From Gordonia amicalis NBRC 100051 = JCM 11271 (GTDB lineage Bacteria > Actinomycetota > Actinomycetes > Mycobacteriales > Mycobacteriaceae): a DNA stretch of 64,000 nt. The notes under the pieces are model-generated. The model had not been told where the DNA came from, made no database searches, and saw only the letters and a program-made list of their open reading frames with translations. Shown here piece by piece: positions 1 to 8,223 of the stretch (the first letter of the stretch is position 1; every line of letters begins with the position of its first letter). The position numbers and the translations under genes are program-made. Location of the stretch: NCBI RefSeq assembly GCF_000332995.1, contig NZ_BANS01000024.1, positions 61,870-125,869 on the forward strand. Direction: 5' to 3'.

Positions 1-2
1 AG

Positions 3-1256
3 ATGGCACCGCTACATCCTCACCGCGCGTTCTGGCTGATCGCGGCCACCTACGTGATGGTCCTCTTCGCCTCCGCCGCGCCGTCGCCGCTCTACCCGAT
101 CTACCAGGAGCTCTGGGGGTTCTCGTCGCTGACGCTGACCCTGGTCTTCGCGGTGTACGTGGTCACGATGCTGATGAGCCTGCTGACGGTCGGATCGCTG
201 TCGGATCACATCGGCCGACGCCCGGTGCTCGCCGTCGCGCTCGTCTTGCTGATCGCCAGCATGGTGCTGTTCGTCGCGGCCCAGGACGTGGGCACGCTTC
301 TCGCCGCCCGCGCACTCCAGGGCCTGGCCACCGGCGCGGCGATGGGCACCCTCACCGCGACCACCGTCGACCTCCAGCCCACCGCTCGCCTCGGCTCGAC
401 GATCATCGGCGCCGCACCGGCGTTCGGGCTCGCCGCCGGCGTCGGTGTCGCCGGCCTGCTCGTCGAGTACGCGCCCGCGCCGCGAATCCTGGTCTACGAG
501 ATCATTCTCGGCTTCTTCGCGATGCTTCTCGCCGCTCTGCTCATCATCCCCGAGACGCGCGAGCGCGAGGGATTCCGCTCACGCCGCCACCTCGCGGTCA
601 CCCTCGCCCCCCAGGTTCGCGTGCCCCGTGAGGTACGTCCCGTGTTCTTCGCCGCGGTGCCCACCCTGGTGGCCACCTGGTCCCTCGGCGGGCTGTACCT
701 GTCGCTCGGATCATCCGTTGTCGCACGGGTCTTCGGCGTCACCAACCACGGTGCGGCCGGACTCATCCTCTTCACGTTCTTCGCCAGCGCGACCATCACG
801 TCCCTGGTCATCACGGGACGGCCGTCGACGGTCAAGCAGGCCGTCGGCTACCCGACCCTCGCCGCGGGCGTGCTGATCTCGCTGTCCGGCGTGCTGACCG
901 AGGCCCTGCCGCTCTACATCCTCGGTTCTATCGTGGCCGGTTCCGGATGGGCGGCGACCTTCCTCAGCGCGATGGACAACATCACCGCCGCGACACCGCC
1001 CGCCCAGCGCGGGCAGGTCTTCTCGTCGGTGTTCGTCGCGAGCTACCTCGCGTTCAGCGTGCCGGCGGTGATCGCGGGGGTTGTCCTGTCCCACATCGGT
1101 CTTCGCGCGACGATCATCGGCTACGTCCTGGTGGTCGCACTGTTCGGCGCGGTACTCGCCCTCCTCATGCGTCGTGCCGCCACGAGAGCCGACCGCGCCA
1201 TCGCCACGATCGGCGACACCGGCCCACGACAACCGGTGGCGGCCGGCGAACCCTGA
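3..1256 (+). CDS. MFS drug/metabolite exporter
   Basis: A 417-residue, strongly hydrophobic protein with about twelve predicted membrane helices. The loop after helix 2 carries a major facilitator motif A (G-S-L-S-D-H-I-G-R-R-P, residues about 63-73), which marks proton-coupled transporters of the DHA1 type. It probably exports a small hydrophobic compound across the inner membrane. The ATG lies at base 3, so the promoter and RBS are outside the window and a start further upstream cannot be excluded; the first helix begins directly after this Met, so the protein looks complete. It converges on the TetR gene with an 18-bp gap. The substrate cannot be read from the sequence. Confidence 0.8.
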   Translation: MAPLHPHRAFWLIAATYVMVLFASAAPSPLYPIYQELWGFSSLTLTLVFAVYVVTMLMSLLTVGSLSDHIGRRPVLAVALVLLIASMVLFVAAQDVGTLLAARALQGLATGAAMGTLTATTVDLQPTARLGSTIIGAAPAFGLAAGVGVAGLLVEYAPAPRILVYEIILGFFAMLLAALLIIPETREREGFRSRRHLAVTLAPQVRVPREVRPVFFAAVPTLVATWSLGGLYLSLGSSVVARVFGVTNHGAAGLILFTFFASATITSLVITGRPSTVKQAVGYPTLAAGVLISLSGVLTEALPLYILGSIVAGSGWAATFLSAMDNITAATPPAQRGQVFSSVFVASYLAFSVPAVIAGVVLSHIGLRATIIGYVLVVALFGAVLALLMRRAATRADRAIATIGDTGPRQPVAAGEP

Positions 1257-1273
1257 CCGACGGGCTGGTACAG

Positions 1274-1888
1274 CTAGTCCCGGTCCCGCAGACCCACCAT
1301 CCGGGTGGCCAGCCGCGCGTAGAACTTCCCCATCTCCTCGGGCGGGAGCGAGTTCTCGGCGCGATACCACCGCGCGACGTCGATACCCATCGACAGCATG
1401 GCGTTGGTGGTGGCCTGCGAATCGGCAGCATCGAAGTCGCCGTTCTCGATACCCGCATCGACGATCGCCCGCACCCGGCGGGTGATCTCCCGTCGCAGCT
1501 CCATGACCGTCTCGAGGTGATCGGGCGCGAGCGAGGCCAGTTCGTAGTTCACGACGCGAGCGCGGACGTGCTCGCGCGCATGATGCTCGGTGAACGCACC
1601 GATGACCGTCGCCAGCCGGTCACCCGGCGACGACGCCGGATCATCGACCTCGTCGATCATGTCGAGGATGCTTCGATGCCCGGCGTCGGAGAGCTCGAAG
1701 AGGAGCTCCTCCTTGGAGCGGAAGTGCACGTAGACGGCGGCCGAACTCATCTGCGCCCCGTTGGCGATATCCCGGGTCGTCGTGGCGTTGAAGCCCTTCG
1801 CCGCGAACGCCTCGACGGCGGCGAGCAGGAGTCGTTGCCGGGCCGCGACCGGTTGCACCCGGGTCGTCGGTTCGGTCGACGAGACCAT
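1274..1888 (-). CDS. TetR-family transcriptional regulator
   Basis: A 204-residue TetR/AcrR repressor. The N-terminal helix-turn-helix is around residues 33-60 (T-T-T-R-D-I-A-N-G-A followed by A-A-V-Y-V-H-F-R-S-K-E-E). The C-terminal ligand-binding half is typical of regulators of acyl-CoA catabolism in mycobacteria and relatives. It is divergent from two acyl-CoA dehydrogenase genes, and a perfect palindrome sits in the gap at 1975-1992. The simplest reading is that it represses itself and the fadE pair, with an acyl-CoA as inducer; that is inference. The start chosen is the ATG at 1888, 42 residues before the recognition helix, a normal spacing. Confidence 0.8.
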   Translation of the reverse strand: MVSSTEPTTRVQPVAARQRLLLAAVEAFAAKGFNATTTRDIANGAQMSSAAVYVHFRSKEELLFELSDAGHRSILDMIDEVDDPASSPGDRLATVIGAFTEHHAREHVRARVVNYELASLAPDHLETVMELRREITRRVRAIVDAGIENGDFDAADSQATTNAMLSMGIDVARWYRAENSLPPEEMGKFYARLATRMVGLRDRD

Positions 1889-1974
1889 GTACGCCTCCTC
1901 GAATTAGCTCGGCGACCATGCGCCAACCTTGCCGATTGACACCGTCCACGCGGCGCGGCATAGTGCAACATATC

Positions 1975-1992
1975 ACTAAGCAAGCGCTTAGT
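1975..1992. promoter_or_regulatory. Palindromic operator, probable TetR site
   Basis: ACTAAGC-AAGC-GCTTAGT: two perfect 7-bp inverted arms around a 4-bp centre, in the 196-bp gap between the divergent TetR gene and the first acyl-CoA dehydrogenase. The core resembles the AGCAAGCGCTTGC-like operators of mycobacterial fatty-acid regulators. It lies 86 bp from the TetR start codon and 92 bp from the fadE start codon. Confidence 0.6.
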
Positions 1993-2084
1993 CAGCGGCG
2001 GTCTTCCCGGTCTTTCCAGGTAGGCGGTCCGCGACCGGTGTCGCCGAACACCCGGCAACCCCCGACAGGAGTAGAGAAGAACCC

Positions 2085-3278
2085 ATGCACCTGAAGTTCA
2101 GTCCGGAGGAAGAGGCGTTCCGCGAGGAACTGCGCGGCATCTTCGCGAAGGTCCCCGAGGACATCCGCAAGCGGAACGAAGAGGGCAACCTCAACTACCC
2201 CGACGACATCGTCACCGCCTCGCGCGTCCTCAACGAGCACGGCGTGCTGACTCCGAGCTGGCCGATCGAGTGGGGCGGCAAGGACTGGACGCCGATCCAG
2301 CACCACATCTACCGCGAGGAGATGAGCCTGGCGTTCGTCCCCGACCCGCTGCCGTTCAACGTCAGCATGATCGGTCCGGTCATCGCGCAGTTCGGGTCGC
2401 AGGAGATGAAGGAGAAGTTCCTCCCCCAGACCGCCAACCTCGACATCTGGTGGTGCCAGGGGTTCTCCGAACCCGAGGCCGGCTCCGACCTCGCCTCGCT
2501 GAAGACCCGCGCGGTCCTCGACGGCGACCACTACGTCATCAACGGTCAGAAGACCTGGACGACGCTCGGTCAGTACGCCGACTGGATCTTCCTGCTCGCC
2601 CGGACCAACCCGGATGTCAAGAAGCAGGCCGGCATCAGCATGTTCCTGATCCCGATGGACACCCCCGGCATCGAGCTGCGCCCCATCCAGCTCATCGACG
2701 GCAGCTATGAGGTCAACGAGGTCTTCTTCAACGACGTCCGCGTGCCCGTCGAGAACATGGTCGGCGAGGAGAACAGCGGCTGGACGCAGGCCAAGTTCCT
2801 GCTCGGCAACGAGCGCAACGGCATCGCCCGGGTCGGCTACACGAAGTCGAAGCTGGCGCGCGCCAAGGAACTGTCCAGGGAGGTCCGGACCGCCAACGGC
2901 ACGCTGCTCGACGACCCGCTGTTCGCCACCCGCCTGGCCGAACTGGAGAACGAGCTGCTCGCCCTCGAGATCACCCAGCTCCGCGTCGCCGCGTCGTCGG
3001 CCGACGGCAAGCCGAACCCGGCGTCGTCGCTGCTGAAGCTCAAGGGAAGCCAGCTGCAGCAGGCCGCCATGGAACTCATCGCCGACATCGCCGGACCGGA
3101 CTCGCTCCCGGTCGCCGGGGTCGACGTCGACGCCGCGAACGGCAGCGCAGCGGTCACCTCTCCCGAGTGGGCCCAGCTCGCCGCCCCGACCTACCTGAAC
3201 TACCGCAAGGTCTCGATCTACGGCGGTTCCTCCGAGGTCCAGCGCCAGATCATCGACAAGGCGGTCCTCGGTCTCTGA
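2085..3278 (+). CDS. Acyl-CoA dehydrogenase (FadE-type, probable first subunit of a pair)
   Basis: A 397-residue flavoprotein of the acyl-CoA dehydrogenase fold, which introduces a 2,3-double bond in acyl-CoA thioesters. Visible features are the substrate/FAD loop W-W-C-Q-G-F-S-E-P-E-A-G-S-D (about residues 122-135) and the C-terminal FAD-binding segment I-Y-G-G-S-S-E-V-Q-R (about 376-385). The classical catalytic Glu of that segment is Gly here, so the base may instead be the Glu of G-N-E-R-N-G-I-A (about 246), as in IVD-like and actinobacterial heterotetrameric enzymes. A second, shorter dehydrogenase follows after 49 bp, which suggests an alpha2-beta2 complex like the steroid ChsE enzymes. 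The RBS AGGAG lies upstream of the ATG. The chain length and nature of the substrate are unknown. Confidence 0.85.
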   Translation: MHLKFSPEEEAFREELRGIFAKVPEDIRKRNEEGNLNYPDDIVTASRVLNEHGVLTPSWPIEWGGKDWTPIQHHIYREEMSLAFVPDPLPFNVSMIGPVIAQFGSQEMKEKFLPQTANLDIWWCQGFSEPEAGSDLASLKTRAVLDGDHYVINGQKTWTTLGQYADWIFLLARTNPDVKKQAGISMFLIPMDTPGIELRPIQLIDGSYEVNEVFFNDVRVPVENMVGEENSGWTQAKFLLGNERNGIARVGYTKSKLARAKELSREVRTANGTLLDDPLFATRLAELENELLALEITQLRVAASSADGKPNPASSLLKLKGSQLQQAAMELIADIAGPDSLPVAGVDVDAANGSAAVTSPEWAQLAAPTYLNYRKVSIYGGSSEVQRQIIDKAVLGL

Positions 3279-3327
3279 CCGCCGGCCCCGCTGACCTCAC
3301 TTTCGACTTCACAGACCAAGGACGACA

Positions 3328-4440
3328 ATGGATTTCGAGCTTTCCGAAGAACAGGGGATGTTGCGCGACACCGTGCGCGAGGTCCTCACCAAGACCTACG
3401 ACGTGGAGACCCTCCGCAAGGTGACCGACACCGATCTCGGCTGGAGCGAGAAGGTGTGGAAGTCGCTCGCGGAGATCGGCATCCTGGGCCTGACCTTTCC
3501 CGAGTCCGAGGGCGGCATGGACGCCGGACCGGTCGAGTTCACCAGCGTGATGACCGAACTCGGTCGCGCCCTGGCACCCGAGCCCTACCTGGACTCGGTG
3601 CTCGTCCCGGGCTCGCTCCTCGAGGCCGCCGACGACGCGACCCGCGGCGAGCTGCGTCAGGGCCTCGCCTCCGGCGAACTGCTCATGGCCTTCGCCCACA
3701 ACGAGCCCGGCGACCGCTGGCCAGTGGCCGCGGTGGCCACCACTGCCACCGCCGACGGCGTGCTCAACGGCACCAAATCCCTTGTCGGACACGGCGACGC
3801 AGCGCACAAGCTGATCGTCTCGGCGCGCGCCGGCGACGAGGTGGGCCTGTTCCTCATCGACGCCGACGCCGAGGGCGTCACCCGCACCCCCTACCGCACG
3901 CACGATCGTCGACGCGGCGCCGAGATCACCTTCAACGACGCGAAGGGAACGCGCCTCGGCAGCGGCGACGCGTCGGAGCTCATCGCCAACGCGGAGATCG
4001 GCATCCAGACCGCGCTGTGCGCCGAAGCCCTCGGCGCGATGGAACGCAGCCTCGAGCTGACCGTCGAATACCTCAAGTCGCGCAAGCAGTTCGGCGTTCC
4101 GCTGGCGACCTTCCAGGCGCTCACCCATCGCGCCGCGGACATGTACGTCCAGCTCGAACTCGCGCGCAGCCTGGTGCTGTACGCGACGACCGCACTCGCC
4201 GACGGCATCGCCGACGCGGCCATCGCCTCGCGGGTGAAGCTGCAGACCGTTCGCTCGGCACGCCTCATCGGCCAGGAGGCCATCCAGATGCACGGCGGCA
4301 TCGGCATGACCGCCGAGTACCCGATCGCGCACTACGTGAGCCGCCTGACCGCGATCAGCCACACCCTCGGTGACGCGGACGCGCACGTCACCAAGCTGTC
4401 GAAGGACCTCGGTTCCTACGACATGCTCAGCGTCGGCTGA
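3328..4440 (+). CDS. Acyl-CoA dehydrogenase (second subunit of the pair)
   Basis: A 370-residue acyl-CoA dehydrogenase with the helical segment Y-L-K-S-R-K-Q-F-G-V-P (about residues 245-255) and the C-terminal Q-M-H-G-G-I-G-M-T-A-E-Y (about 320-331). It is shorter than its upstream neighbour and reads like the partner subunit of mycobacterial alpha2-beta2 dehydrogenases, which supplies FAD contacts rather than the catalytic base. It is co-transcribed with the upstream gene, both under the presumed TetR operator at 1975-1992. The RBS is weak (AAGGACGAC before the ATG). Downstream lies a large imperfect hairpin (4457-4543) that could end the transcript. Confidence 0.82.
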   Translation: MDFELSEEQGMLRDTVREVLTKTYDVETLRKVTDTDLGWSEKVWKSLAEIGILGLTFPESEGGMDAGPVEFTSVMTELGRALAPEPYLDSVLVPGSLLEAADDATRGELRQGLASGELLMAFAHNEPGDRWPVAAVATTATADGVLNGTKSLVGHGDAAHKLIVSARAGDEVGLFLIDADAEGVTRTPYRTHDRRRGAEITFNDAKGTRLGSGDASELIANAEIGIQTALCAEALGAMERSLELTVEYLKSRKQFGVPLATFQALTHRAADMYVQLELARSLVLYATTALADGIADAAIASRVKLQTVRSARLIGQEAIQMHGGIGMTAEYPIAHYVSRLTAISHTLGDADAHVTKLSKDLGSYDMLSVG

Positions 4441-4456
4441 CGCATCTCCTCGCTCC

Positions 4457-4543
4457 CTGAGGTGCGAGCTTGCGAGCCACGAAGGGCTGGTGACATTCTC
4501 ACCAACCCTTCGTGGCTCGTCGCTTTCGCTCCTCACACCTCAG
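4457..4543. repeat. Long imperfect hairpin built from an extragenic repeat
   Basis: The inner stem pairs 4473-4493 with 4499-4519 (21 bp, one mismatch, 5-nt loop). The outer arms CTGAGGTG (from 4457) and CACCTCAG (ending 4543) also pair. The core CGCTCCCTGAGGTGCGAG recurs at 63.8 kb, and a close variant recurs at 48.25-48.4 kb. It sits just after the acyl-CoA dehydrogenase operon and may act as a terminator, but there is no T-run. From here to 4820 I see no convincing gene, only a small perfect palindrome (7-bp arms) at 4683-4699. Confidence 0.7.
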
Positions 4544-4820
4544 TACCCGCGGCCTGCTGGCCGTCGTGAGGACGAAAGAACTCGTGCTACCCACGGAAGT
4601 GTCGCGCTCTCCGCGGTTCTGGCGACGAATGCCCCACAGCGGGTCTCGCGATCGGAAATTCGCGTCCATCTGAGCTGCTTCGGAGGGCAATATGCCCTCG
4701 GAGGATGCTCACGGGGACATGTCCGTCAACGACTCGCCGCATCACGAAGTGCTTCGCGCCGCCGGCTCATCTGGCCACCGAGCCCGCGTCAGTGAGAAAG
4801 AAATGAGGTCGCACGCGACG

Positions 4821-4940
4821 TCACTTCGCCGCGTACCAGTCGCGGGTGCCCGGCGGATCGGTGGCGGGTTCTTCCGGATCAGGCAGCGGGTCGTCGTTCG
4901 GCAGGCGCTTTCGTGTCGGCGACCACTTACCCCCACCCAC
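4821..4940 (-). CDS. Possible small acidic protein (39 aa)
   Basis: A short GTG-initiated reading frame, divergent from the DUF350 gene, encoding 39 residues. It begins M-G-G-G-K-W-S-P-T-R and has a proline/acidic middle (N-D-D-P-L-P-D-P-E-E-P) and the end G-T-R-D-W-Y-A-A-K. The composition differs from the Arg/Ser-rich shadow translations typical of this GC-rich DNA and resembles small conserved actinobacterial hypotheticals. No Shine-Dalgarno is evident; a TATCGG-like element lies directly upstream of the GTG, so a leaderless start is conceivable. Function unknown. It may be noise. Confidence 0.35.
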   Translation of the reverse strand: MGGGKWSPTRKRLPNDDPLPDPEEPATDPPGTRDWYAAK

Positions 4941-4984
4941 CGATACTGTTTCCTCAGCACACTCGGCGATGGAGAGGGACTCGG

Positions 4985-5413
4985 ATGGAACTGCTGCGTG
5001 ACAATCTGGCCGCCGGGGCGTCCTTCAGCCTCGTCGGGATCGCCTTGCTCGTCCTCGGATTCGTGGCGCTCGACCTGGTGACCCCCGGCCGTCTGCGGCA
5101 GCTGGTGTGGGTCGACCACAACCGCAACGCGGTCATCCTCACCACGTCGATGGTGATCGGACTGTCGATCGTGCTCGCCTGTTCGGTCGTCGACACCGAA
5201 CTCCTCGCACTGTGGCGCGCGCTCCTCTACACCGCCGCCTACGTCGTCCTGACGATCGCCGTGATGATGTGGTCGTTCGTGCTCATCGACTGGCTGACCC
5301 CCGGCAAGCTGGGCACGCTGCTCCTCGAGAACGACGAGCACCCCGCCGGGTGGATCACCGCTGCCGTATTCGTCGGCATCGGCGCCGTCATCGGCATCAC
5401 ACTGCTGGTCTGA
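4985..5413 (+). CDS. DUF350 family membrane protein
   Basis: A 142-residue protein with four predicted membrane helices in two similar halves. Each half has a V-D/I-D..L-T-P-G-(R/K)-L motif (V-A-L-D-L-V-T-P-G-R-L at about residues 26-36 and L-I-D-W-L-T-P-G-K-L at about 101-110), which is the DUF350 (YjfL-like) repeat. Family members are inner-membrane proteins of unknown function, sometimes linked to stress or envelope loci. The start at 4985 is preferred because GGAGAGGG precedes it by about 9 bases; an in-frame start at 4913 would add a basic tail with no RBS. No partner gene is evident nearby. Confidence 0.75.
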   Translation: MELLRDNLAAGASFSLVGIALLVLGFVALDLVTPGRLRQLVWVDHNRNAVILTTSMVIGLSIVLACSVVDTELLALWRALLYTAAYVVLTIAVMMWSFVLIDWLTPGKLGTLLLENDEHPAGWITAAVFVGIGAVIGITLLV

Positions 5414-5437
5414 GCCCCTCCGTCGCACCGATCGCGC

Positions 5438-5458
5438 TTGTTGACGGTCCGCCAACAA
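5438..5458. promoter_or_regulatory. 21-bp palindrome, probable operator
   Basis: Arms TTGTTG and CAACAA enclose a palindromic CGG-T-CCG core, with a single mismatched pair (5444/5452). It sits immediately upstream of the promoter for the SRPBCC gene, in the size range of TetR/MarR-type operators. A partial copy (TTGACGGTGCGCCTACAA) follows at 5463 and overlaps the -35 element. Confidence 0.55.
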
Positions 5459-5462
5459 CGTA

Positions 5463-5491
5463 TTGACGGTGCGCCTACAAGCCCATACTGT
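5463..5491 (+). promoter_or_regulatory. Promoter with leaderless start for the SRPBCC gene
   Basis: -35 TTGACG (5463-5468), 17-bp spacer, -10 TACTGT (5486-5491). The ATG begins at 5500, about where transcription should start, and no Shine-Dalgarno is present, so the mRNA is probably leaderless, a common arrangement in Mycobacteriales. Confidence 0.6.
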
Positions 5492-5499
5492 TGGCGACC

Positions 5500-5970
5500 A
5501 TGACCGCATCACTCATCGAAGAGTCCATCGACATCGACGCCACTCCCGCACAGGTGTGGTCGGTGATCTCCGATCTCCAGCGTATGGGCGAGTGGAGCCC
5601 GCAGTGCAAGAAGATGATCATCCGCGGCGGCACCGTCGGGTTGGGGACGAAGACCATCAACATCAACCGCCGGGGACCGCTGGTGTGGCCGACCACCTCC
5701 AAGGTCGTGCGCTTCACGCCGAACCAGGAGATCGCGTTCCGCGTGGCCGAGAACCGCACCGTGTGGAGCTACACCATCACCCCGAACGGGTCGGGCGTCA
5801 CCGTGACCGAACGTCGTGAGCTGAACGGCACCACCACCAAGGTGTCGTCGGTCCTCGTGGACAAGGTCATGGGCGGCACCGAGTCCTTCGAGGCCGAACT
5901 CAAGCTCGGCATGGCCGAGACCCTCGGCAAGATCAAGCGCGCCGCGGAGAGCAAGCTCGACCGCGTCTGA
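5500..5970 (+). CDS. SRPBCC (START-like) polyketide cyclase/dehydrase family protein
   Basis: A 156-residue helix-grip protein. The N-terminus E-E-S-I-D-I-D-A-T-P-A-Q-V-W is diagnostic of the family, followed by a beta-rich middle and a long C-terminal helix (about residues 120-150). Such proteins form a hydrophobic cavity that binds lipids or other small ligands; in mycobacteria many are uncharacterised. A TTG at 5491 is in frame, but the ATG at 5500 fits the family N-terminus and the promoter position. It stands alone between the DUF350 gene and a convergent HAD phosphatase gene (6-bp gap). An adjacent palindrome suggests regulation by an unlinked repressor. Confidence 0.8.
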   Translation: MTASLIEESIDIDATPAQVWSVISDLQRMGEWSPQCKKMIIRGGTVGLGTKTININRRGPLVWPTTSKVVRFTPNQEIAFRVAENRTVWSYTITPNGSGVTVTERRELNGTTTKVSSVLVDKVMGGTESFEAELKLGMAETLGKIKRAAESKLDRV

Positions 5971-5976
5971 GGGCCA

Positions 5977-6777
5977 TCAGGTTCGGCTGATCTTGTCGAT
6001 CAGCTCGGGGAGGTCGGCCACCGAGTCGATGACGTGGTCCGGGTAGGGCCCGAACTCGTCACGCTGCAGCGCGTTCAGCGCCTCCTCGCGGAACTTGCCG
6101 GTGCGTACCAGCACACCGATCAGCGCCGACGCCTGCGCGCCCAGGACGTCGTTGTGCATGTCGTCCCCGACCATCACCACCTGGTTGGGCTCCAGCCCTA
6201 ACATGTCGGTGGCGGCCCGGAACCCGAGTGGCGACGGTTTGCCGATCGCCTTGATCTTCTTGCCCGATGCCTTCTCGAGGCCCTCGAGGTACACGCCGGT
6301 GTCGATCGACAGCCCGTCGGCCGTCGACCACGTCATCGAACGGTGCATGGCGATGACCGGCACGCCGTCGAGCAGCATCTCGAGCACCTTCGACAGCGCG
6401 TGGTGGGTGAACACGGGCCCGGCCCCACCGAGAACCACGACCTCCGCGTCCGACGGGTCGTCGGTGAGTTCGACGCCGGTCATGTCCTCCGCGATCGGCC
6501 CCTGGTTGAGAACCCACACCCGCTTTCCCGGGAAGGTCGACGCCACATACTCGGAGGTCAGCTTCGCGGCGGTCAGGATCTCGCCGCCGTCGACGAAGAA
6601 ACCGCAGTCGTTCAGCAGTTCCGCGATCTCGTTGCGCGAGCGCGAGGTGGTGTTGGTCAGGAACATCCGCGGGATCTTGCGGTCGGCGAGTCGGGAGACG
6701 GCCTCCACCGCGCCGGGCAGAGCCTTCCACGAGGTGACCATCACCCCGTCGATGTCGAGAAGCAGACCCAATGCCAT
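5977..6777 (-). CDS. HAD-IIA family sugar/nucleotide phosphatase
   Basis: A 266-residue HAD hydrolase of the NagD/phosphoglycolate phosphatase (IIA) type. Motif I is L-D-I-D-G-V (nucleophile and acid Asp, residues 6-11), motif II T-N-T-T-S-R-S (about 46), the motif III region G-K-P-S-P-L-G-F (about 190) and motif IV G-D-D-M-H-N-D-V (about 215). It probably dephosphorylates a small cytosolic phosphate ester; the specificity is unknown. The ATG at 6777 puts motif I at the usual place near the N-terminus; a longer reading to 6879 would overlap the divergent moeA start. A GTG at 6783 is an alternative start. Confidence 0.85.
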   Translation of the reverse strand: MALGLLLDIDGVMVTSWKALPGAVEAVSRLADRKIPRMFLTNTTSRSRNEIAELLNDCGFFVDGGEILTAAKLTSEYVASTFPGKRVWVLNQGPIAEDMTGVELTDDPSDAEVVVLGGAGPVFTHHALSKVLEMLLDGVPVIAMHRSMTWSTADGLSIDTGVYLEGLEKASGKKIKAIGKPSPLGFRAATDMLGLEPNQVVMVGDDMHNDVLGAQASALIGVLVRTGKFREEALNALQRDEFGPYPDHVIDSVADLPELIDKISRT

Positions 6778-6877
6778 GGGCACGAATGTAGTCCGCGGTC
6801 CCCGGCGACGCAGTGCAGGCATCCCGCGAATCGGGGACCGCGGCGAGACGCGACCGCCCACCTGGCATCCTGAGCGC

Positions 6878-8137
6878 ATGCGTACCGTCGCAGAGCATCA
6901 GGCCGTCGTCGCGGCGCTGTTCGGCCCACCCGTCCCCGTCCGGCTGCCCGTCCCGGAGGCACTGGGCCGGGCAACGCTCGCCGACGTCGACGCACCACTG
7001 TCGCTGCCCGGCTTCGACAACTCCGCGATGGACGGATTCGCCGTCCTCGCCGCGGATCTCGCCTCCGCCGGCCCCGACTCCCCCGTCACACTGCCCGTCG
7101 CCGCGGACATCCCGGCCGGGCGCACCGACACCCTCACGCTCGCGCCCGGCACCGCGCACCGGATCATGACCGGCGCCCCGTTGCCGGCCGGCGCCGACGC
7201 GGTGGTGCCGGTGGAACTGACCGACGCGGTGATCGGCCCGGTCGCGGCCGCCGAGACGGTCACCTTCACGGCACCGGTCGAGTCCGGCAAACACATCCGG
7301 CGCGCGGGGTCCGACATCGGGCGGGGAGCACGGGCACTGCCCGCCGGCACCGTGATCGGCGCGCCGCAGGTCGGGCTGCTCGCCGCGCTCGGGATCGTCG
7401 AGGTCACCGTCGCGCGCCCGCTGCGCGTCGAGGTCCTGTCCACCGGTTCGGAACTCGTCGAACCCGGAAACCCGTTGCAGCACGGCCAGATCTACGAATC
7501 GAACGGGGCGATGCTCACCGCCGCGGCCATCGAGGCCGGCGCGCTCGGCCGGCATGTGCACTTCGTGCCGGACGACACCGGCGACTTCCTCGCGCGTCTC
7601 GACGAGGTCGCCGGCGAGGCCGACCTGATCATCACGTCCGGGGGTGTGAGTGCGGGCGCCTTCGAGGTCGTGAAGGACGCGCTGTCGGCCACCGGTTCCG
7701 TCGAGTTCGTCAAGGTCGCGATGCAACCGGGCATGCCGCAGGGGTGCGGTCACCACGTCGCGTCCGCCGGGTCCGACGGGACGGCCGGACCCACCGTGCC
7801 GATCATCACACTGCCGGGCAACCCGGTCAGCGCCCTGGTGTCCTTCGAGGTCTTCATCCGGCCCGCCCTCCGCACCGCGACGGGGTTGCCGCCGCACCGG
7901 CCTCGTGTGACCGCGCGCCTGGGCGCCGACATCCGCTCACCGCAGGGCAAGAGGCAATTCCTGCGCGGAGTCCTTCGGACGGACGAGGGCGGATCGGGCG
8001 TCGTCGTCGATCCGATCGGGCCGCCCGCGTCCCATCACCTGCGGTTCCTCGCCGAGGCCGATGCGCTCATCGACGTGCCCACCGAGACCGACGGCCTGGC
8101 CGCCGGATCTCCGGTCGACGTGCTCGTCCTGCGCTGA
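6878..8137 (+). CDS. moeA: Molybdopterin molybdenumtransferase MoeA
   Basis: A 419-residue MoeA, which inserts molybdate into adenylylated molybdopterin to finish Moco. Recognisable segments are F-D-N-S-A-M-D-G-F-A (about residues 47-56), the MoCF domain signature I-I-T-S-G-G-V-S-A-G (about 250-259), P-G-N-P-V-S-A-L-V-S-F-E (about 312-323) and the C-terminal domain IV barrel. The start at 6878 gives the family N-terminus (H-Q-A-V-V-A-A-L-F); longer upstream readings belong to the complement of the HAD gene. It heads the block moeA-psd-pssA-ATPase, which is syntenic with Rv0438c-Rv0435c of M. tuberculosis (moeA2 there). No clear RBS is seen. Confidence 0.93.
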   Translation: MRTVAEHQAVVAALFGPPVPVRLPVPEALGRATLADVDAPLSLPGFDNSAMDGFAVLAADLASAGPDSPVTLPVAADIPAGRTDTLTLAPGTAHRIMTGAPLPAGADAVVPVELTDAVIGPVAAAETVTFTAPVESGKHIRRAGSDIGRGARALPAGTVIGAPQVGLLAALGIVEVTVARPLRVEVLSTGSELVEPGNPLQHGQIYESNGAMLTAAAIEAGALGRHVHFVPDDTGDFLARLDEVAGEADLIITSGGVSAGAFEVVKDALSATGSVEFVKVAMQPGMPQGCGHHVASAGSDGTAGPTVPIITLPGNPVSALVSFEVFIRPALRTATGLPPHRPRVTARLGADIRSPQGKRQFLRGVLRTDEGGSGVVVDPIGPPASHHLRFLAEADALIDVPTETDGLAAGSPVDVLVLR

Positions 8138-8223
8138 GCTCTAAGCTGGACCGGAGTCGCACCCACCGTGGTGCACGAGGTTTCATCGAGTCGCCCCACA
8201 CCGGGCACAACAGGAGGTAGATC

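Noticed and set aside
4370..5081. Plus-strand genes between the acyl-CoA dehydrogenases and DUF350
   Set aside because: Frames are Arg/Ser-rich, span the hairpin repeat and lack RBS or recognisable domains.
6095..6877. Upstream extension of moeA by about 260 residues
   Set aside because: It is antisense to the HAD-IIA gene and does not belong to the MoeA family; the ATG at 6878 gives the proper N-terminus.
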